This document shows, piece by piece, positions 24,325 through 32,973 of a stretch of 35,876 bases of DNA; the stretch's first letter is position 1, and the number at the start of each line of letters is the position of its first letter. Position numbers and translations under genes: made by a program. The notes under the pieces were generated by a model. The model worked only from the letters and a program-made list of their open reading frames with translations. It did not search any database and was not told the origin of the DNA. The DNA comes from Pseudomonadales bacterium (GTDB lineage Bacteria; Pseudomonadota; Gammaproteobacteria; Pseudomonadales; Azotimanducaceae), in contig JAKUTI010000002.1 of the NCBI GenBank assembly GCA_022448765.1, forward strand, positions 1 through 35,876, in the 5' to 3' direction.

Positions 24325-26685
24325 TTGCGTCGGAAGATAGGTTTTCTTGTCACCTATTGGTTAATGGGCCTTTCCATCGGTATTACCGCGGATGGTCTGC
24401 CCTCTTCGTTGTGGGTTTACCAGGACGATCTTGTTGTGGAAGGGACGGATATGCCTGCCTACTGTGAAGGAGCGTATCACGAACCAAAACCGCCCCTGGC
24501 ACCAGACGGTCGTTTGTTTGATGGCCGCATTCAAGCCCGCGCAGACAGCGTGGTTTATCGACAACGAGGCGACAGCGTACTCACCGGAAACGTTCGTTTA
24601 GCTGAAAGCGAGCGGCGCGTTCACACCGACTTGGCGATTGTAGATCGTCAAGCTGAGCGGGTTTCGATTCCCGATGGTGCGACTTTCTTTCATCCGGGAA
24701 TCGTGATCGAGGCGGCTCGAGGAGAAATGAATCTAACTGACGATCGGGTGGTCATGGAGGGAACAGAATTCGTACTCTTCGAACCGGAAATCCGAGGCCG
24801 AGCTGATCGCATCGAACGAGTTGGCAATAGGCTTGTATTTGAGGGGACTTCGTTGACCCGATGTCAGCCGGACAGGGACGTGTGGGTATTCCGGGCCAAA
24901 AGTCTCGATATGGACGAAGACGCCGTCTTTGCTATTGCTCACAAAGCAAAAGTCGAAGTATTCGGCGTTCCAGTGGTCGCCCTACCGCGGTTTCGGTTTC
25001 CCTCACGTGATGCGCGCGTTTCGGGGTTTTTGTTCCCAACAATTGGGTACGGATCAGACGACGGTATCGATATCGCGGTGCCTTACTACGCGAATCTCGC
25101 ACCTAATTACGACGCAACGTTTACGCCACGACTAATGACCGAAAGGGGTATAGAGGCCGCTATAGAATTGCGTCATAAGAGTCGATGGTCGGAATCGCGT
25201 CTCGCCGCGTCGATATTACCTAGCGATGATCAATATAACGGCAGCTGGACTCGCGAAGATTTTTTTAAGAATGGCGCTACCAAGACGTTTGATCCCGCCA
25301 ATCGTTGGATGCTTGGTGTCAATCACGATGGGCGATTAGGACGGCTACGAACCCACGTTGACTATGCCGCTGTTAGCGACTTGGATTACTACAGCGATTT
25401 GGGTACCGACGTAGAAGTCACGAGCCGTTACGCGCTTGAACGTCGGGCCGAAATTGGTTACGTGGGCAATAATCTAACCGCTTGGTTGCGATTGCATCGT
25501 TTCCAATTGCTTGAGACTCGCGCACGTCCCTACGAACGAAAACCGGAATTCGAGGTTTCCCACTCAAGACGGCTGGGACCGTTAGTGCTTTCGCTAGACG
25601 CCACTTGGGCACGTTTTGATTTGGATCAGCGAAAGGACGAACTGGTTGCGGGAATTCGGGGTGACCGATTCCATCTCGAACCTGAAATTCGATTCCCTGT
25701 GACGCGTTCATGGGGGTTCTTGAACTTTACCGGACGTATGCGCCATACCCGGTACGATCTGCGCGGCGCGCGCCCGGAGCGTGATACTCGGAAAGATCGA
25801 ACGCTAGGAATGGCGACCGCGGACGCCGGTTTAATGTTTGATCGTCGAATGCGATTTCGCGGAAACGACGCCGTGCAAACTATCGAGCCGCGGCTATTTT
25901 ATTTGTACCAAGAATATGAGAATCAGGAGGACCTCCCCCGATTCGACAGCGGGCCGATCGCGTTTCGTTATACGCAGCTTTTTCGTACCAACCGATATGC
26001 CGGTCTGGATCGAATCGTCGACGCGAATCAGCTCGCTTTAGGAATCACGTCGCGCGTGATGGGAAACCGTGACGGTCGCGAGTACGCGCGTTTTAATATT
26101 GGTTCCATCGTTCACTTTTCGGATCGACGAACGACTCTCACGGGCGAACCTACCGCATATGAATCGACGGCGACATCAGAGATTGTCGGATCATCTCGAA
26201 TACAGATTAGTCGGAGAGCACGTGCTCGGGCACACGTCGTTTGGGATCCTAGCGACAACGCGGTCGATGAAGCGGGTCTCTCTTTTGATTATCACCGTAA
26301 TAGCAGACAGGTCTACCACATCAGTTATCGGCGGTACGAACCTCAAGACATTGAACAAACGGATCTAGGCGTATATTGGAGATTGAGTCGGCACTGGTCT
26401 TTATTCGGACGCTGGAACCGCGACTGGCGATACGGGCGTAACGTGGATTCGTTTGCGGGACTGGAGTATGCCAATTGCTGCGTACAAGTACGTGCAATGT
26501 GGCGCAACTACGTTGTTGTGCGCGACAATCGCCCGTTTGGTGACGCTCAGCTTGAACAAGGCGTGCTCTTACAAATGGTGTTTAAGGGATTGGCTGGATT
26601 CGGTGGTCGCTTAGAGTCAATACTTTCGAAAGGCATCCGTGGGTATGGGAAAGAAAACGGGGAAGACGATGGCATGTTCTTTTAG
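24325..26685 (+). CDS. lptD: LPS-assembly outer-membrane protein LptD
   Basis: 786 residues. It inserts lipopolysaccharide into the outer leaflet as part of the LptDE complex. Signal peptide about 1-23, then an N-terminal OstA-like beta-jellyroll region (ARADSVVYRQ, SVLTGNVRLAE and similar strands), then a long C-terminal beta-barrel. The four structural cysteines that form the interdomain disulfides appear at C47, C180 and the adjacent pair C718-C719, the expected pattern. The start is a TTG at 24325, which gives a proper signal peptide with Arg/Lys ahead of the hydrophobic core; AGAGG lies about 11 bases upstream. A later ATG at 24364 would cut into the signal. It overlaps surA by 17 bases. 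Confidence 0.92.
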   Translation: MRRKIGFLVTYWLMGLSIGITADGLPSSLWVYQDDLVVEGTDMPAYCEGAYHEPKPPLAPDGRLFDGRIQARADSVVYRQRGDSVLTGNVRLAESERRVHTDLAIVDRQAERVSIPDGATFFHPGIVIEAARGEMNLTDDRVVMEGTEFVLFEPEIRGRADRIERVGNRLVFEGTSLTRCQPDRDVWVFRAKSLDMDEDAVFAIAHKAKVEVFGVPVVALPRFRFPSRDARVSGFLFPTIGYGSDDGIDIAVPYYANLAPNYDATFTPRLMTERGIEAAIELRHKSRWSESRLAASILPSDDQYNGSWTREDFFKNGATKTFDPANRWMLGVNHDGRLGRLRTHVDYAAVSDLDYYSDLGTDVEVTSRYALERRAEIGYVGNNLTAWLRLHRFQLLETRARPYERKPEFEVSHSRRLGPLVLSLDATWARFDLDQRKDELVAGIRGDRFHLEPEIRFPVTRSWGFLNFTGRMRHTRYDLRGARPERDTRKDRTLGMATADAGLMFDRRMRFRGNDAVQTIEPRLFYLYQEYENQEDLPRFDSGPIAFRYTQLFRTNRYAGLDRIVDANQLALGITSRVMGNRDGREYARFNIGSIVHFSDRRTTLTGEPTAYESTATSEIVGSSRIQISRRARARAHVVWDPSDNAVDEAGLSFDYHRNSRQVYHISYRRYEPQDIEQTDLGVYWRLSRHWSLFGRWNRDWRYGRNVDSFAGLEYANCCVQVRAMWRNYVVVRDNRPFGDAQLEQGVLLQMVFKGLAGFGGRLESILSKGIRGYGKENGEDDGMFF

Positions 26686-27976
26686 GTCGATCTCTGTAAA
26701 GGTGCTCGCTAGCGTAGCGGTCCTGATCGTCGCGGACGTCCACGCAGTTCTTGAGGAAGTAGACGCCATCGCCGCCATTGTCGACGACGATGTCGTTCTT
26801 GTCTCAGAATTGCTCAGCAGGTACGAACTTTTTGTTGCGCAAGCGAAACAGACTGGAGCTACAGAAATACCTCCGCGGGAAACCGTACTCAATCAGTTGA
26901 TGGAGCGGCTGATCGTCGAGAGTTTGCAGATTCAAGAGGCTGAACGCCGCGGCATTATTATTGATGACGAAACGCTCACTGAAGCAGTGACGACGTTTGC
27001 CGGGCAAAATGGAATGGATTTGGATGGCTTCCAGCAGTCCCTTGCAGAGGAAGGAGTTTCTTATCGCAGTTTCCGAGAGGATATTCGCAGAGAAATGCTC
27101 CTAAGTCGTGTCCAACGCGATATGGTTAATCGACAGATCTACATTACAGAACAAGATGTTGCAGACCTAAGAGGATCGCCATTTTTCAAAGAATGGGTCT
27201 CAGATCAATACCGAGTCGGCCATATTCTGTTGCGAATTGAAGATCCGCTTTCCAACGTGGCCGTTCGTGCAGCAAATGATATGGCGGTCGACATATTGGG
27301 TAAACTGCGCATAGGGGAAGAATTCGGCAAACTGGCGATCGCCCATTCCGCCGGATCGACAGCCCTCGAAGGGGGCGATCTAGGCTGGCGTCGAGCGGCA
27401 GAGTTACCGTCGTTATTTAGCGAAACGGTAATTGAGCTTGAAATCGGTGAGACGCCAGATCCAATCACCAACTCGCTCGGAATCCACATTATTCAGCTGC
27501 TCGATAAACGCGGCGCATCGATGCAAAAAGAGTTGCGTACGCAGGTTCGACATATTCTCGTTCAACCGTCGGAGATCAAGTCCGAGCAATTGGCACGGAG
27601 CGAAATTGATCGTGTCCGAGAACGGATAATTGCAGGGGAAGATTTTGCCGAATTAGCACGCGAAGTCTCAGATGATGCCGGGACGGCGTTGGCCGGCGGT
27701 GATCTTGGTTGGAGAGATAGCGGAGACTTTGTCGGCGAATTTCGAGGTGTAATGGATGCGATCCCAGAGAACGAGATTTCGGAAGTTTTTCGGAGTCAGT
27801 TCGGATGGCACATCCTCGAGGTGCTTGGACGTCGTGAAGAAGATATGAGTCAAGAATCGCTGGACGATATGGCCCTTCAAATTCTCCATACGCGTCGTTA
27901 CGACGAAAAACTGGAGGAATGGTTGAAACAGATTCGCGACGAGGCGTACGTCCAGATACGCCTGAATGAAGATTGA
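26669..27976 (+). CDS. surA: Periplasmic chaperone and peptidyl-prolyl isomerase SurA
   Basis: About 435 residues from the ATG at 26669, preceded by GGGGAAGACG. The signal peptide ends near VADVHA. The N-terminal chaperone region follows (AIVDDDVVLVSELLSRYEL), then two parvulin domains, whose starts are seen as YRVGHILLRIEDP and TQVRHILVQPSE, each with a GGDLGW motif, and a C-terminal helix. SurA escorts outer-membrane proteins to the BAM complex, and needs DsbD-maintained oxidative balance only indirectly. A GTG-type start at 26639 is possible but has a poor signal. The gene ends inside the rsmA start, leaving no room for pdxA. Confidence 0.93.
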   Translation: MACSFRSISVKVLASVAVLIVADVHAVLEEVDAIAAIVDDDVVLVSELLSRYELFVAQAKQTGATEIPPRETVLNQLMERLIVESLQIQEAERRGIIIDDETLTEAVTTFAGQNGMDLDGFQQSLAEEGVSYRSFREDIRREMLLSRVQRDMVNRQIYITEQDVADLRGSPFFKEWVSDQYRVGHILLRIEDPLSNVAVRAANDMAVDILGKLRIGEEFGKLAIAHSAGSTALEGGDLGWRRAAELPSLFSETVIELEIGETPDPITNSLGIHIIQLLDKRGASMQKELRTQVRHILVQPSEIKSEQLARSEIDRVRERIIAGEDFAELAREVSDDAGTALAGGDLGWRDSGDFVGEFRGVMDAIPENEISEVFRSQFGWHILEVLGRREEDMSQESLDDMALQILHTRRYDEKLEEWLKQIRDEAYVQIRLNED

Positions 27977-28778
27977 AGACGAACTAAACGGCAAACCGAT
28001 GTCGGTACGGAAGCGATTTGGTCAACACTTTCTCGTTGACGAAAGCGTCATAGATCGTATTCATGCATTGCTCGCTATCCAGCGGCACGATCGAATTCTA
28101 GAAGTAGGACCTGGGCGAGGCGCGTTAACCGCGGGTCTTCTCGAATCAGCAGATAAAGTTGTGGCTATCGAAATCGATCGTGAGCTGGCCGGCATGCTCA
28201 AAACTCGTTTTGCGGAACTTGAGGTCATCGAGTCGGACGTTTTGGTCGTAGGAGTCGATCAATTCTCTGGTATGCGGGTTGTGGGCAATTTGCCTTACAA
28301 CATAAGCTCGCCCTTGCTCGTTCGAATGCTTGCGCGCGCTTCTTCGATTCGCGACATGCACTTTATGTTGCAACGGGAGGTTGCCCAACGGTTAACCTCG
28401 GATCCAGGGAGCAAGGCATGGGGGAGGCTTTCGGTTCTCGCTCAGTACCATTGCGAGGTCACTTACCTATTCGATGTGAACGCCCAAGCCTTTCAACCCG
28501 CGCCATCCGTGGAATCAGCGTTCGTGCGACTTGAACCGCGTCAACGCGAACTGCAACCGGTCAGTATGCAACGATTCAATGCGGTGATAAGGCAAGCGTT
28601 TGGACAACGCCGCAAGCGAGTAAGTAACGCCCTGAAGGAACTCAATGTCCCTTGGCATAGGATGGATATCGATCCCTCCGTACGTCCCGAACAAATTGAT
28701 GTGGATGGTTTCGTCAGAATCGCGAATAGCTGCCTGAGCAGTGCCGCTGAAATCACTGGAGAAAAAAAACGTGAGTGA
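27966..28778 (+). CDS. rsmA: 16S rRNA dimethyladenosine transferase
   Basis: 270 residues if begun at the ATG at 27966 (overlapping surA by 11 bases); a second ATG at 27999 gives MSVRKRFGQHFL and would shorten it by 11. Neither has a clear ribosome binding site. The enzyme dimethylates two adjacent adenosines at the 3' end of 16S rRNA. Motifs are RKRFGQHFLVD, EVGPGRGALTAGL for SAM, ESDVL, and the catalytic NLPYNISSPLL. It completes the usual lptD-surA-(pdxA)-rsmA-apaG-apaH series except for pdxA. Confidence 0.93.
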   Translation: MKIEDELNGKPMSVRKRFGQHFLVDESVIDRIHALLAIQRHDRILEVGPGRGALTAGLLESADKVVAIEIDRELAGMLKTRFAELEVIESDVLVVGVDQFSGMRVVGNLPYNISSPLLVRMLARASSIRDMHFMLQREVAQRLTSDPGSKAWGRLSVLAQYHCEVTYLFDVNAQAFQPAPSVESAFVRLEPRQRELQPVSMQRFNAVIRQAFGQRRKRVSNALKELNVPWHRMDIDPSVRPEQIDVDGFVRIANSCLSSAAEITGEKKRE

Positions 28779-29139
28779 CATCGCTATATCGGTTGAAACG
28801 CGTTTTATCGACGCGGAGTCGGACCCACTGGCAAAACGCTATCTTTTTGCCTACACCATCACCATCACGAACCATGGCACTACTGCGTCGCAACTGCTCA
28901 ACCGCTATTGGTTGATCACCAACGGCGATGGTAAGAAAGAGGAAGTTCAGGGGCCGGGTGTCGTAGGCGAACAACCGAGGCTAAACTCGGGGGAGGCGTT
29001 TCGTTACACGAGCGGAGCGGTTCTTGAAACCGCCGTCGGCACAATGGAAGGTCACTACGAATTCCGAAGCGACGGTGGCGACTTATTTAAAGTTGCTATC
29101 CCGCCGTTCGGCTTGGCGGTTCCCAACGCGGTTCATTAG
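28771..29139 (+). CDS. apaG: ApaG domain protein
   Basis: 122 residues from the GTG at 28771; an earlier start at 28741 would be inside rsmA. The GTG is chosen because MSDIAISVETRFIDAESDP matches the family start and GGAGA lies upstream. The immunoglobulin-like fold is shown by YTITITNHGTTASQLLNRYW and GPGVVGEQPRLNSGEAFRYTS. ApaG is a small beta-sandwich protein of uncertain role, usually linked to apaH. It overlaps the rsmA stop by 8 bases. Confidence 0.92.
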   Translation: MSDIAISVETRFIDAESDPLAKRYLFAYTITITNHGTTASQLLNRYWLITNGDGKKEEVQGPGVVGEQPRLNSGEAFRYTSGAVLETAVGTMEGHYEFRSDGGDLFKVAIPPFGLAVPNAVH

Positions 29140-29143
29140 GGTT

Positions 29144-29944
29144 GTGGCAACGTATGCGATCGGGGATGTACAGGGTTGCTACGAACCACTTCGGCACCTA
29201 TTGGAGAAGATTAACTTTGACGACGATCTCGATCGATTGTGGTTCGTTGGGGATCTTGTAAATCGAGGCCCACAATCGCTCGAAACGCTCCGATTTGTCC
29301 GTGATCTTGGAACACGTGCAAATACGGTTCTTGGTAACCACGATTTGCATCTATTGGCCATTTTCTACGGCGGTCACGGCACCAGAAAAGGCGACACTTT
29401 GGATGACATTTTGCAAGCCCCCGATTGCGAACAACTGGCAAGTTGGTTGCGAACCTTGCCATTAATGTATGAAAACGACAGACAAGTGATGGTGCATGCT
29501 GGGATCCCACATATCTGGGATCTGGAATTCGCTCGATTAGCCGCTCGAGAAGTCGAGACGGTCATAAGAGGCTCGGCCCACGTCGAATACTTTGAGAATA
29601 TGTATGGCAATTTGCCGGAGTCTTGGAAAGACTCGCTGGTCAGGATGGATCGTTATCGGGCCATCACCAATTACTTTACGCGGATGCGTCTGATTTCAGT
29701 GGATGGCACCCTAGAGTTTTCGCATAAGGGCAAGTTGGTAAACGTGCCGAAGGGTTACTCGCCGTGGTTTGGTTTTCGGCCGCTTGTTGATAAACCCATT
29801 GTTTTCGGCCATTGGGCTGCAATCGACGGAGCGACAGGTCTTGATTACATATCGGCGATCGACACGGGTTGTGTGTGGGGTCGGAACCTAACGGCGCTTC
29901 GTCTTGAGGATCAGCAAAGGTTCACCTGGCCGGAGGTATTTTGA
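29144..29944 (+). CDS. apaH: Symmetrical bis(5'-nucleosyl)-tetraphosphatase
   Basis: 266 residues from the GTG at 29144, giving MATYAIGDVQGCYEPL, the family N-terminus. It hydrolyses Ap4A to two ADP and also takes part in removing Np4 caps from RNA. The calcineurin-like metal motifs are GDVQGC, FVGDLVNRGPQS, VLGNHDLHLL, VMVHAGIPH and FGHWAA. It begins 4 bases after the apaG stop; any earlier ATG lies inside apaG. Confidence 0.94.
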   Translation: MATYAIGDVQGCYEPLRHLLEKINFDDDLDRLWFVGDLVNRGPQSLETLRFVRDLGTRANTVLGNHDLHLLAIFYGGHGTRKGDTLDDILQAPDCEQLASWLRTLPLMYENDRQVMVHAGIPHIWDLEFARLAAREVETVIRGSAHVEYFENMYGNLPESWKDSLVRMDRYRAITNYFTRMRLISVDGTLEFSHKGKLVNVPKGYSPWFGFRPLVDKPIVFGHWAAIDGATGLDYISAIDTGCVWGRNLTALRLEDQQRFTWPEVF

Positions 29945-29996
29945 TTTCGAAGATTGTGGTTAAAGACGGTTGGGCCAGCAGTGTTCGACCCCAAGT

Positions 29997-30013
29997 GGTT
30001 GGCCGAGCTAACC
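29997..30013 (+). other. Short hairpin in the apaH-cca gap
   Basis: GGTTGGC and GCTAACC can pair over seven positions (one G-U) around a CGA triloop, 38 bases before the cca ATG. No T-run follows. It may be only a chance stem; a translation or processing signal is possible. Confidence 0.3.
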
Positions 30014-30050
30014 GTGCTATGGCTGCAAAAGCGATGTGGCGGTTTACCTG

Positions 30051-31094
30051 ATGGAAACATACCTTGTTGGTGGTGCAGTTCGCGACCAGCTGATGAGCCG
30101 ACGCGTCAGTGAGAGAGACTGGGTCGTCGTTGGCGCAAGCGATCACGACATGCACCGATTAGGGTTTCGGCAAGTCGGACAGGATTTTCCGGTGTATTTA
30201 CATCCTGTCACGGGCGAGGAATATGCCCTGGCTCGAACGGAACGAAAACAAGGCCGGGGCCATAAAGGGTTTGACTGGCATGCTGGGTCCGACGTAACGC
30301 TCGAAGAAGATCTTCGGCGTCGGGACCTCACGATTAACGCGATGGCACGGAATTCAGATAACGGGTTGGTTGATCCATATGGCGGCTGCAACGATTTGGC
30401 CAATAAAATACTACGCCATGTCTCTGAAGCATTCGCTGAAGACCCGTTGCGGGTGTTCAGGGTTGCACGGTTTGCCGCGACGTTCCCCGAATTTACGGTA
30501 AACCCGGGAACTCTAGAACTTATGCAAGAGATGGTCCCAGAACTCGCCGATCTGCCTGCCGAACGGATATGGATGGAGTGGGTGAAAGCGGCAGACCAAG
30601 ACGCGCCATGGCGTTTTTTTGAAACACTTGCTGAAGTGGAAGCGAACCAGCCGTGGTTTGATGGTATTGATCTTGCCGCACTCACGAAGTTGTTTAGGTG
30701 CCAAGGTTTGAGGGGACCCTTGTCACTGGCCGTGGTCGGTTGGGATCATTCGGAAGAAACCACATCGCAATTCATTTCTCGGTTGAAGGTACCGCGGCGG
30801 GTCAGTCGGGCGGCGATCAACCTGGCGCGCTGGGGGCGACAACTCGTCGAACCGTCAACGTTGGGAGCGGAGGGATTGCTGGAGCATCTCCAGGGTATTG
30901 GAGCTTTTCGACTTGGACAGGGCGCCGAGGATGTAATCGGGTTGATAGAATCGTGTGAAAGTGCGGAGATGTCGGAATTACGCAATTTCGCAAGAGAACT
31001 TGCGGGCATAAAGGTCAGCGGTGTGCGAGGCCGAGCGTATGGGGAAGCGCTGCGTGCGGCACGCATTAGGATGATTGAAACTAGGTACTGTTAA
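30051..31094 (+). CDS. cca: Class II tRNA nucleotidyltransferase, short form without HD domain
   Basis: 347 residues from the ATG at 30051, compared with about 412 in E. coli. METYLVGGAVRDQLMSR, SERDWVVVG, DFPVYLHPVTGEEYALARTERK, EEDLRRRDLTINAMA and EDPLRVFRVARFAA closely follow the CCA-adding enzyme head and neck, so addition of CCA to tRNA 3' ends is likely. The region that should hold the HD phosphohydrolase site is replaced by sequence with no HDxGK, and the tail is short. It may therefore lack the 2',3'-cyclic phosphodiesterase and phosphatase activities of the E. coli protein. A poly(A) polymerase reading is less likely from the sequence. The gene is convergent with tsaD. Confidence 0.87.
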   Translation: METYLVGGAVRDQLMSRRVSERDWVVVGASDHDMHRLGFRQVGQDFPVYLHPVTGEEYALARTERKQGRGHKGFDWHAGSDVTLEEDLRRRDLTINAMARNSDNGLVDPYGGCNDLANKILRHVSEAFAEDPLRVFRVARFAATFPEFTVNPGTLELMQEMVPELADLPAERIWMEWVKAADQDAPWRFFETLAEVEANQPWFDGIDLAALTKLFRCQGLRGPLSLAVVGWDHSEETTSQFISRLKVPRRVSRAAINLARWGRQLVEPSTLGAEGLLEHLQGIGAFRLGQGAEDVIGLIESCESAEMSELRNFARELAGIKVSGVRGRAYGEALRAARIRMIETRYC

Positions 31095-31155
31095 TCGCGT
31101 GTGGCGATCTGACGCAACGAGTTCGGATTGATTTCCTGAGCTTTGGGCACAAACC

Positions 31156-32178
31156 TTAGTGATTCGGGAAGATATTGACTTCGGGTAAGTCCTCCATCGA
31201 CCACCGAGCTTGCGTGCGGATAACGAGCGGTTCGGAAAACCCTGCGCGTAAACGCTCGTGTCCCGCGAATGCGATCATTGCGCCGTTGTCGGTGCACAGG
31301 CTTGGCGGAGCATAGAATACGTGTTCTACCGATTCTTCGAGGCGTTGGCGCAGGCGTTGGTTTGCTGCAACGCCACCCGCGATAACCAGCTCGGACAACT
31401 TTGCTTCTGCCAGAGCACGTGTGCATTTGATGGTCAAAGTCTCCACCACTGCTTCCTCAAAAGCGCTTGCGATATCGGCGCGATCACTTTCGGTAAGATT
31501 TTCTATGCTACGGATGGTCGTCATTGCTGCCGTCTTAAGGCCGCTAAAGCTGAAATCTAGACCCGGTCGATCTGTCATGGGTTTTGGGAAGGTGAATCGA
31601 CCAGGCTGGCCGGATTCGGCGAGAGCCGCTAACGCTGGGCCCCCGGGATAGCCGAGACCGAGCAGTTTAGCCGTTTTATCGAACGCTTCACCCGCAGCGT
31701 CATCTAACGATTCGCCCATCAGCGTATAGCGTCCGATCGCGTCAACTCGTACCAGTTGCGTATGGCCGCCAGAAACCAGGAGCGCGACGAACGGTAATGA
31801 GGGTTTTGTTTCAGAGAGTAGTGGAGCGAGTAGATGTCCTTCCATGTGGTGTACCGCGATAGCTGGCAATCCACGTGCCCAGGCAAAAGTTCTGCCGATT
31901 GTCGCGCCGACCATAAGAGCACCGACTAAACCGGGTCCGGACGTGTAAGCGACCGCATCGAGATCCTTTGTTTCAAGGTTCGCCAAGGCTAGAACTTCCC
32001 CAATTAAGGGAAGCGTTTTTCGAATGTGGTCTCGGGAAGCAAGCTCCGGAACCACTCCGCCAAAGCGTGAGTGCATTTCGGCCTGACTATAAATGGCATC
32101 GGCGATGAGCCCTTTGTCTGAGTCGAAAACCGCAACGCCAGTTTCGTCACACGATGTTTCTATCCCAAGAACGCGCAT
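31156..32178 (-). CDS. tsaD: tRNA N6-threonylcarbamoyladenosine transferase TsaD
   Basis: 340 residues, the common length. It transfers the threonylcarbamoyl group to A37 of ANN-decoding tRNAs with TsaB and TsaE. MRVLGIETSCDETGVAV starts the ASKHA fold, the metal His pair H111 and H115 is in HHMEGHLLAP, and SGGHTQLV and VIAGGVAANQRLRQRL follow. ATG with GGAGAG upstream. It is divergent from rpsU, whose 72-base shared gap must contain both promoters. The usual plsY and fol genes between cca and tsaD are missing. Confidence 0.96.
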   Translation of the reverse strand: MRVLGIETSCDETGVAVFDSDKGLIADAIYSQAEMHSRFGGVVPELASRDHIRKTLPLIGEVLALANLETKDLDAVAYTSGPGLVGALMVGATIGRTFAWARGLPAIAVHHMEGHLLAPLLSETKPSLPFVALLVSGGHTQLVRVDAIGRYTLMGESLDDAAGEAFDKTAKLLGLGYPGGPALAALAESGQPGRFTFPKPMTDRPGLDFSFSGLKTAAMTTIRSIENLTESDRADIASAFEEAVVETLTIKCTRALAEAKLSELVIAGGVAANQRLRQRLEESVEHVFYAPPSLCTDNGAMIAFAGHERLRAGFSEPLVIRTQARWSMEDLPEVNIFPNH

Positions 32179-32250
32179 GTCGTCTCTCCATTACAGTTAC
32201 ATTTTGCGCCTTTTACGGTAAACTCGCCGCCCGTTTTTCAGAGCTGGCAT

Positions 32251-32466
32251 ATGCCGACCGTTAAAGTCCGAGAAAATGAGCCCTTCGATATTGCATTGAG
32301 ACGGTTCAAGCGCTCGTGCGAGAAAGCCGGCATCCTATCTGAAGTGCGTCGTCGGGAATTTTACGAGAAGCCGACCGCAGTTCGAAAGCGAAAAGCCGCG
32401 GCGGCAGTCAAACGCCACCTGAAGAAATTGCAGCGCGAATCAAAGCGTTTCGAAAAGTCGTACTGA
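32251..32466 (+). CDS. rpsU: 30S ribosomal protein S21
   Basis: 71 residues with the near-invariant MPTVKVRENEPFDIALRRFK and ALRRFKRSCEKAG segments, and a Lys/Arg-rich end. S21 helps the 30S subunit start translation. It is the first gene of the macromolecular-synthesis cluster rpsU-yqeY-dnaG-rpoD. No strong Shine-Dalgarno is evident, which is not rare for S21. TAAACT at 32219-32224 could be a -10 element, but the -35 is weak. Confidence 0.96.
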   Translation: MPTVKVRENEPFDIALRRFKRSCEKAGILSEVRRREFYEKPTAVRKRKAAAAVKRHLKKLQRESKRFEKSY

Positions 32467-32490
32467 CGCGGAGTCTCTTCCATCCCCCCT

Positions 32491-32946
32491 ATGGGTAGCG
32501 AACTGAAGCAGCGTATCGAAGACGCAACTAAGGACGCGATGCGCGCGCGCGAACGCCAAAAACTCGGTGCATTACGTTTAATCAACGCCTCGCTAAAGCA
32601 AGTTGAGGTTGATGAGCGGAAGGTCTTGGGTGATACCGATGTGCTCTCGATTCTGAATCGGATGCTGAAACAGCGACGCGATTCATTGGAACAATACGAG
32701 GGGGCTGGGCGTGAAGATTTAGCTGGGCAGGAACGCTTCGAGATCAATCTCATCGAGTCGTTTATGCCAGCTCAACTGTCGGAAGCTGAGATAGCAGCCG
32801 CGGTGCAAAAAGCCATAGAACTAACGGCTGCAGAAACGATGAGCGACATGGGTAAAGTTATGGCGAGTCTCAAAGGTACGCTGATTGGCAAAGCCGACAT
32901 GGCGTCCGTAAGCCGACAGGTAAAAACGCAACTGAATCAAGCGTAA
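32491..32946 (+). CDS. yqeY: GatB/YqeY domain protein
   Basis: 151 residues, the length of the stand-alone YqeY proteins. The pattern LKQRIEDATKDAMRARERQK, LGALRLINASLKQVEVDER and the C-terminal helical part with MSDMGKVMASLKGTL is typical. The tail domain is similar to that of the GatB subunit of the tRNA amidotransferase; its cellular function is not firmly known. It lies between rpsU and dnaG, as in several gammaproteobacteria. Confidence 0.93.
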   Translation: MGSELKQRIEDATKDAMRARERQKLGALRLINASLKQVEVDERKVLGDTDVLSILNRMLKQRRDSLEQYEGAGREDLAGQERFEINLIESFMPAQLSEAEIAAAVQKAIELTAAETMSDMGKVMASLKGTLIGKADMASVSRQVKTQLNQA

Positions 32947-32973
32947 TCTCGACGACTTAGGTAAGCTGAGTCG

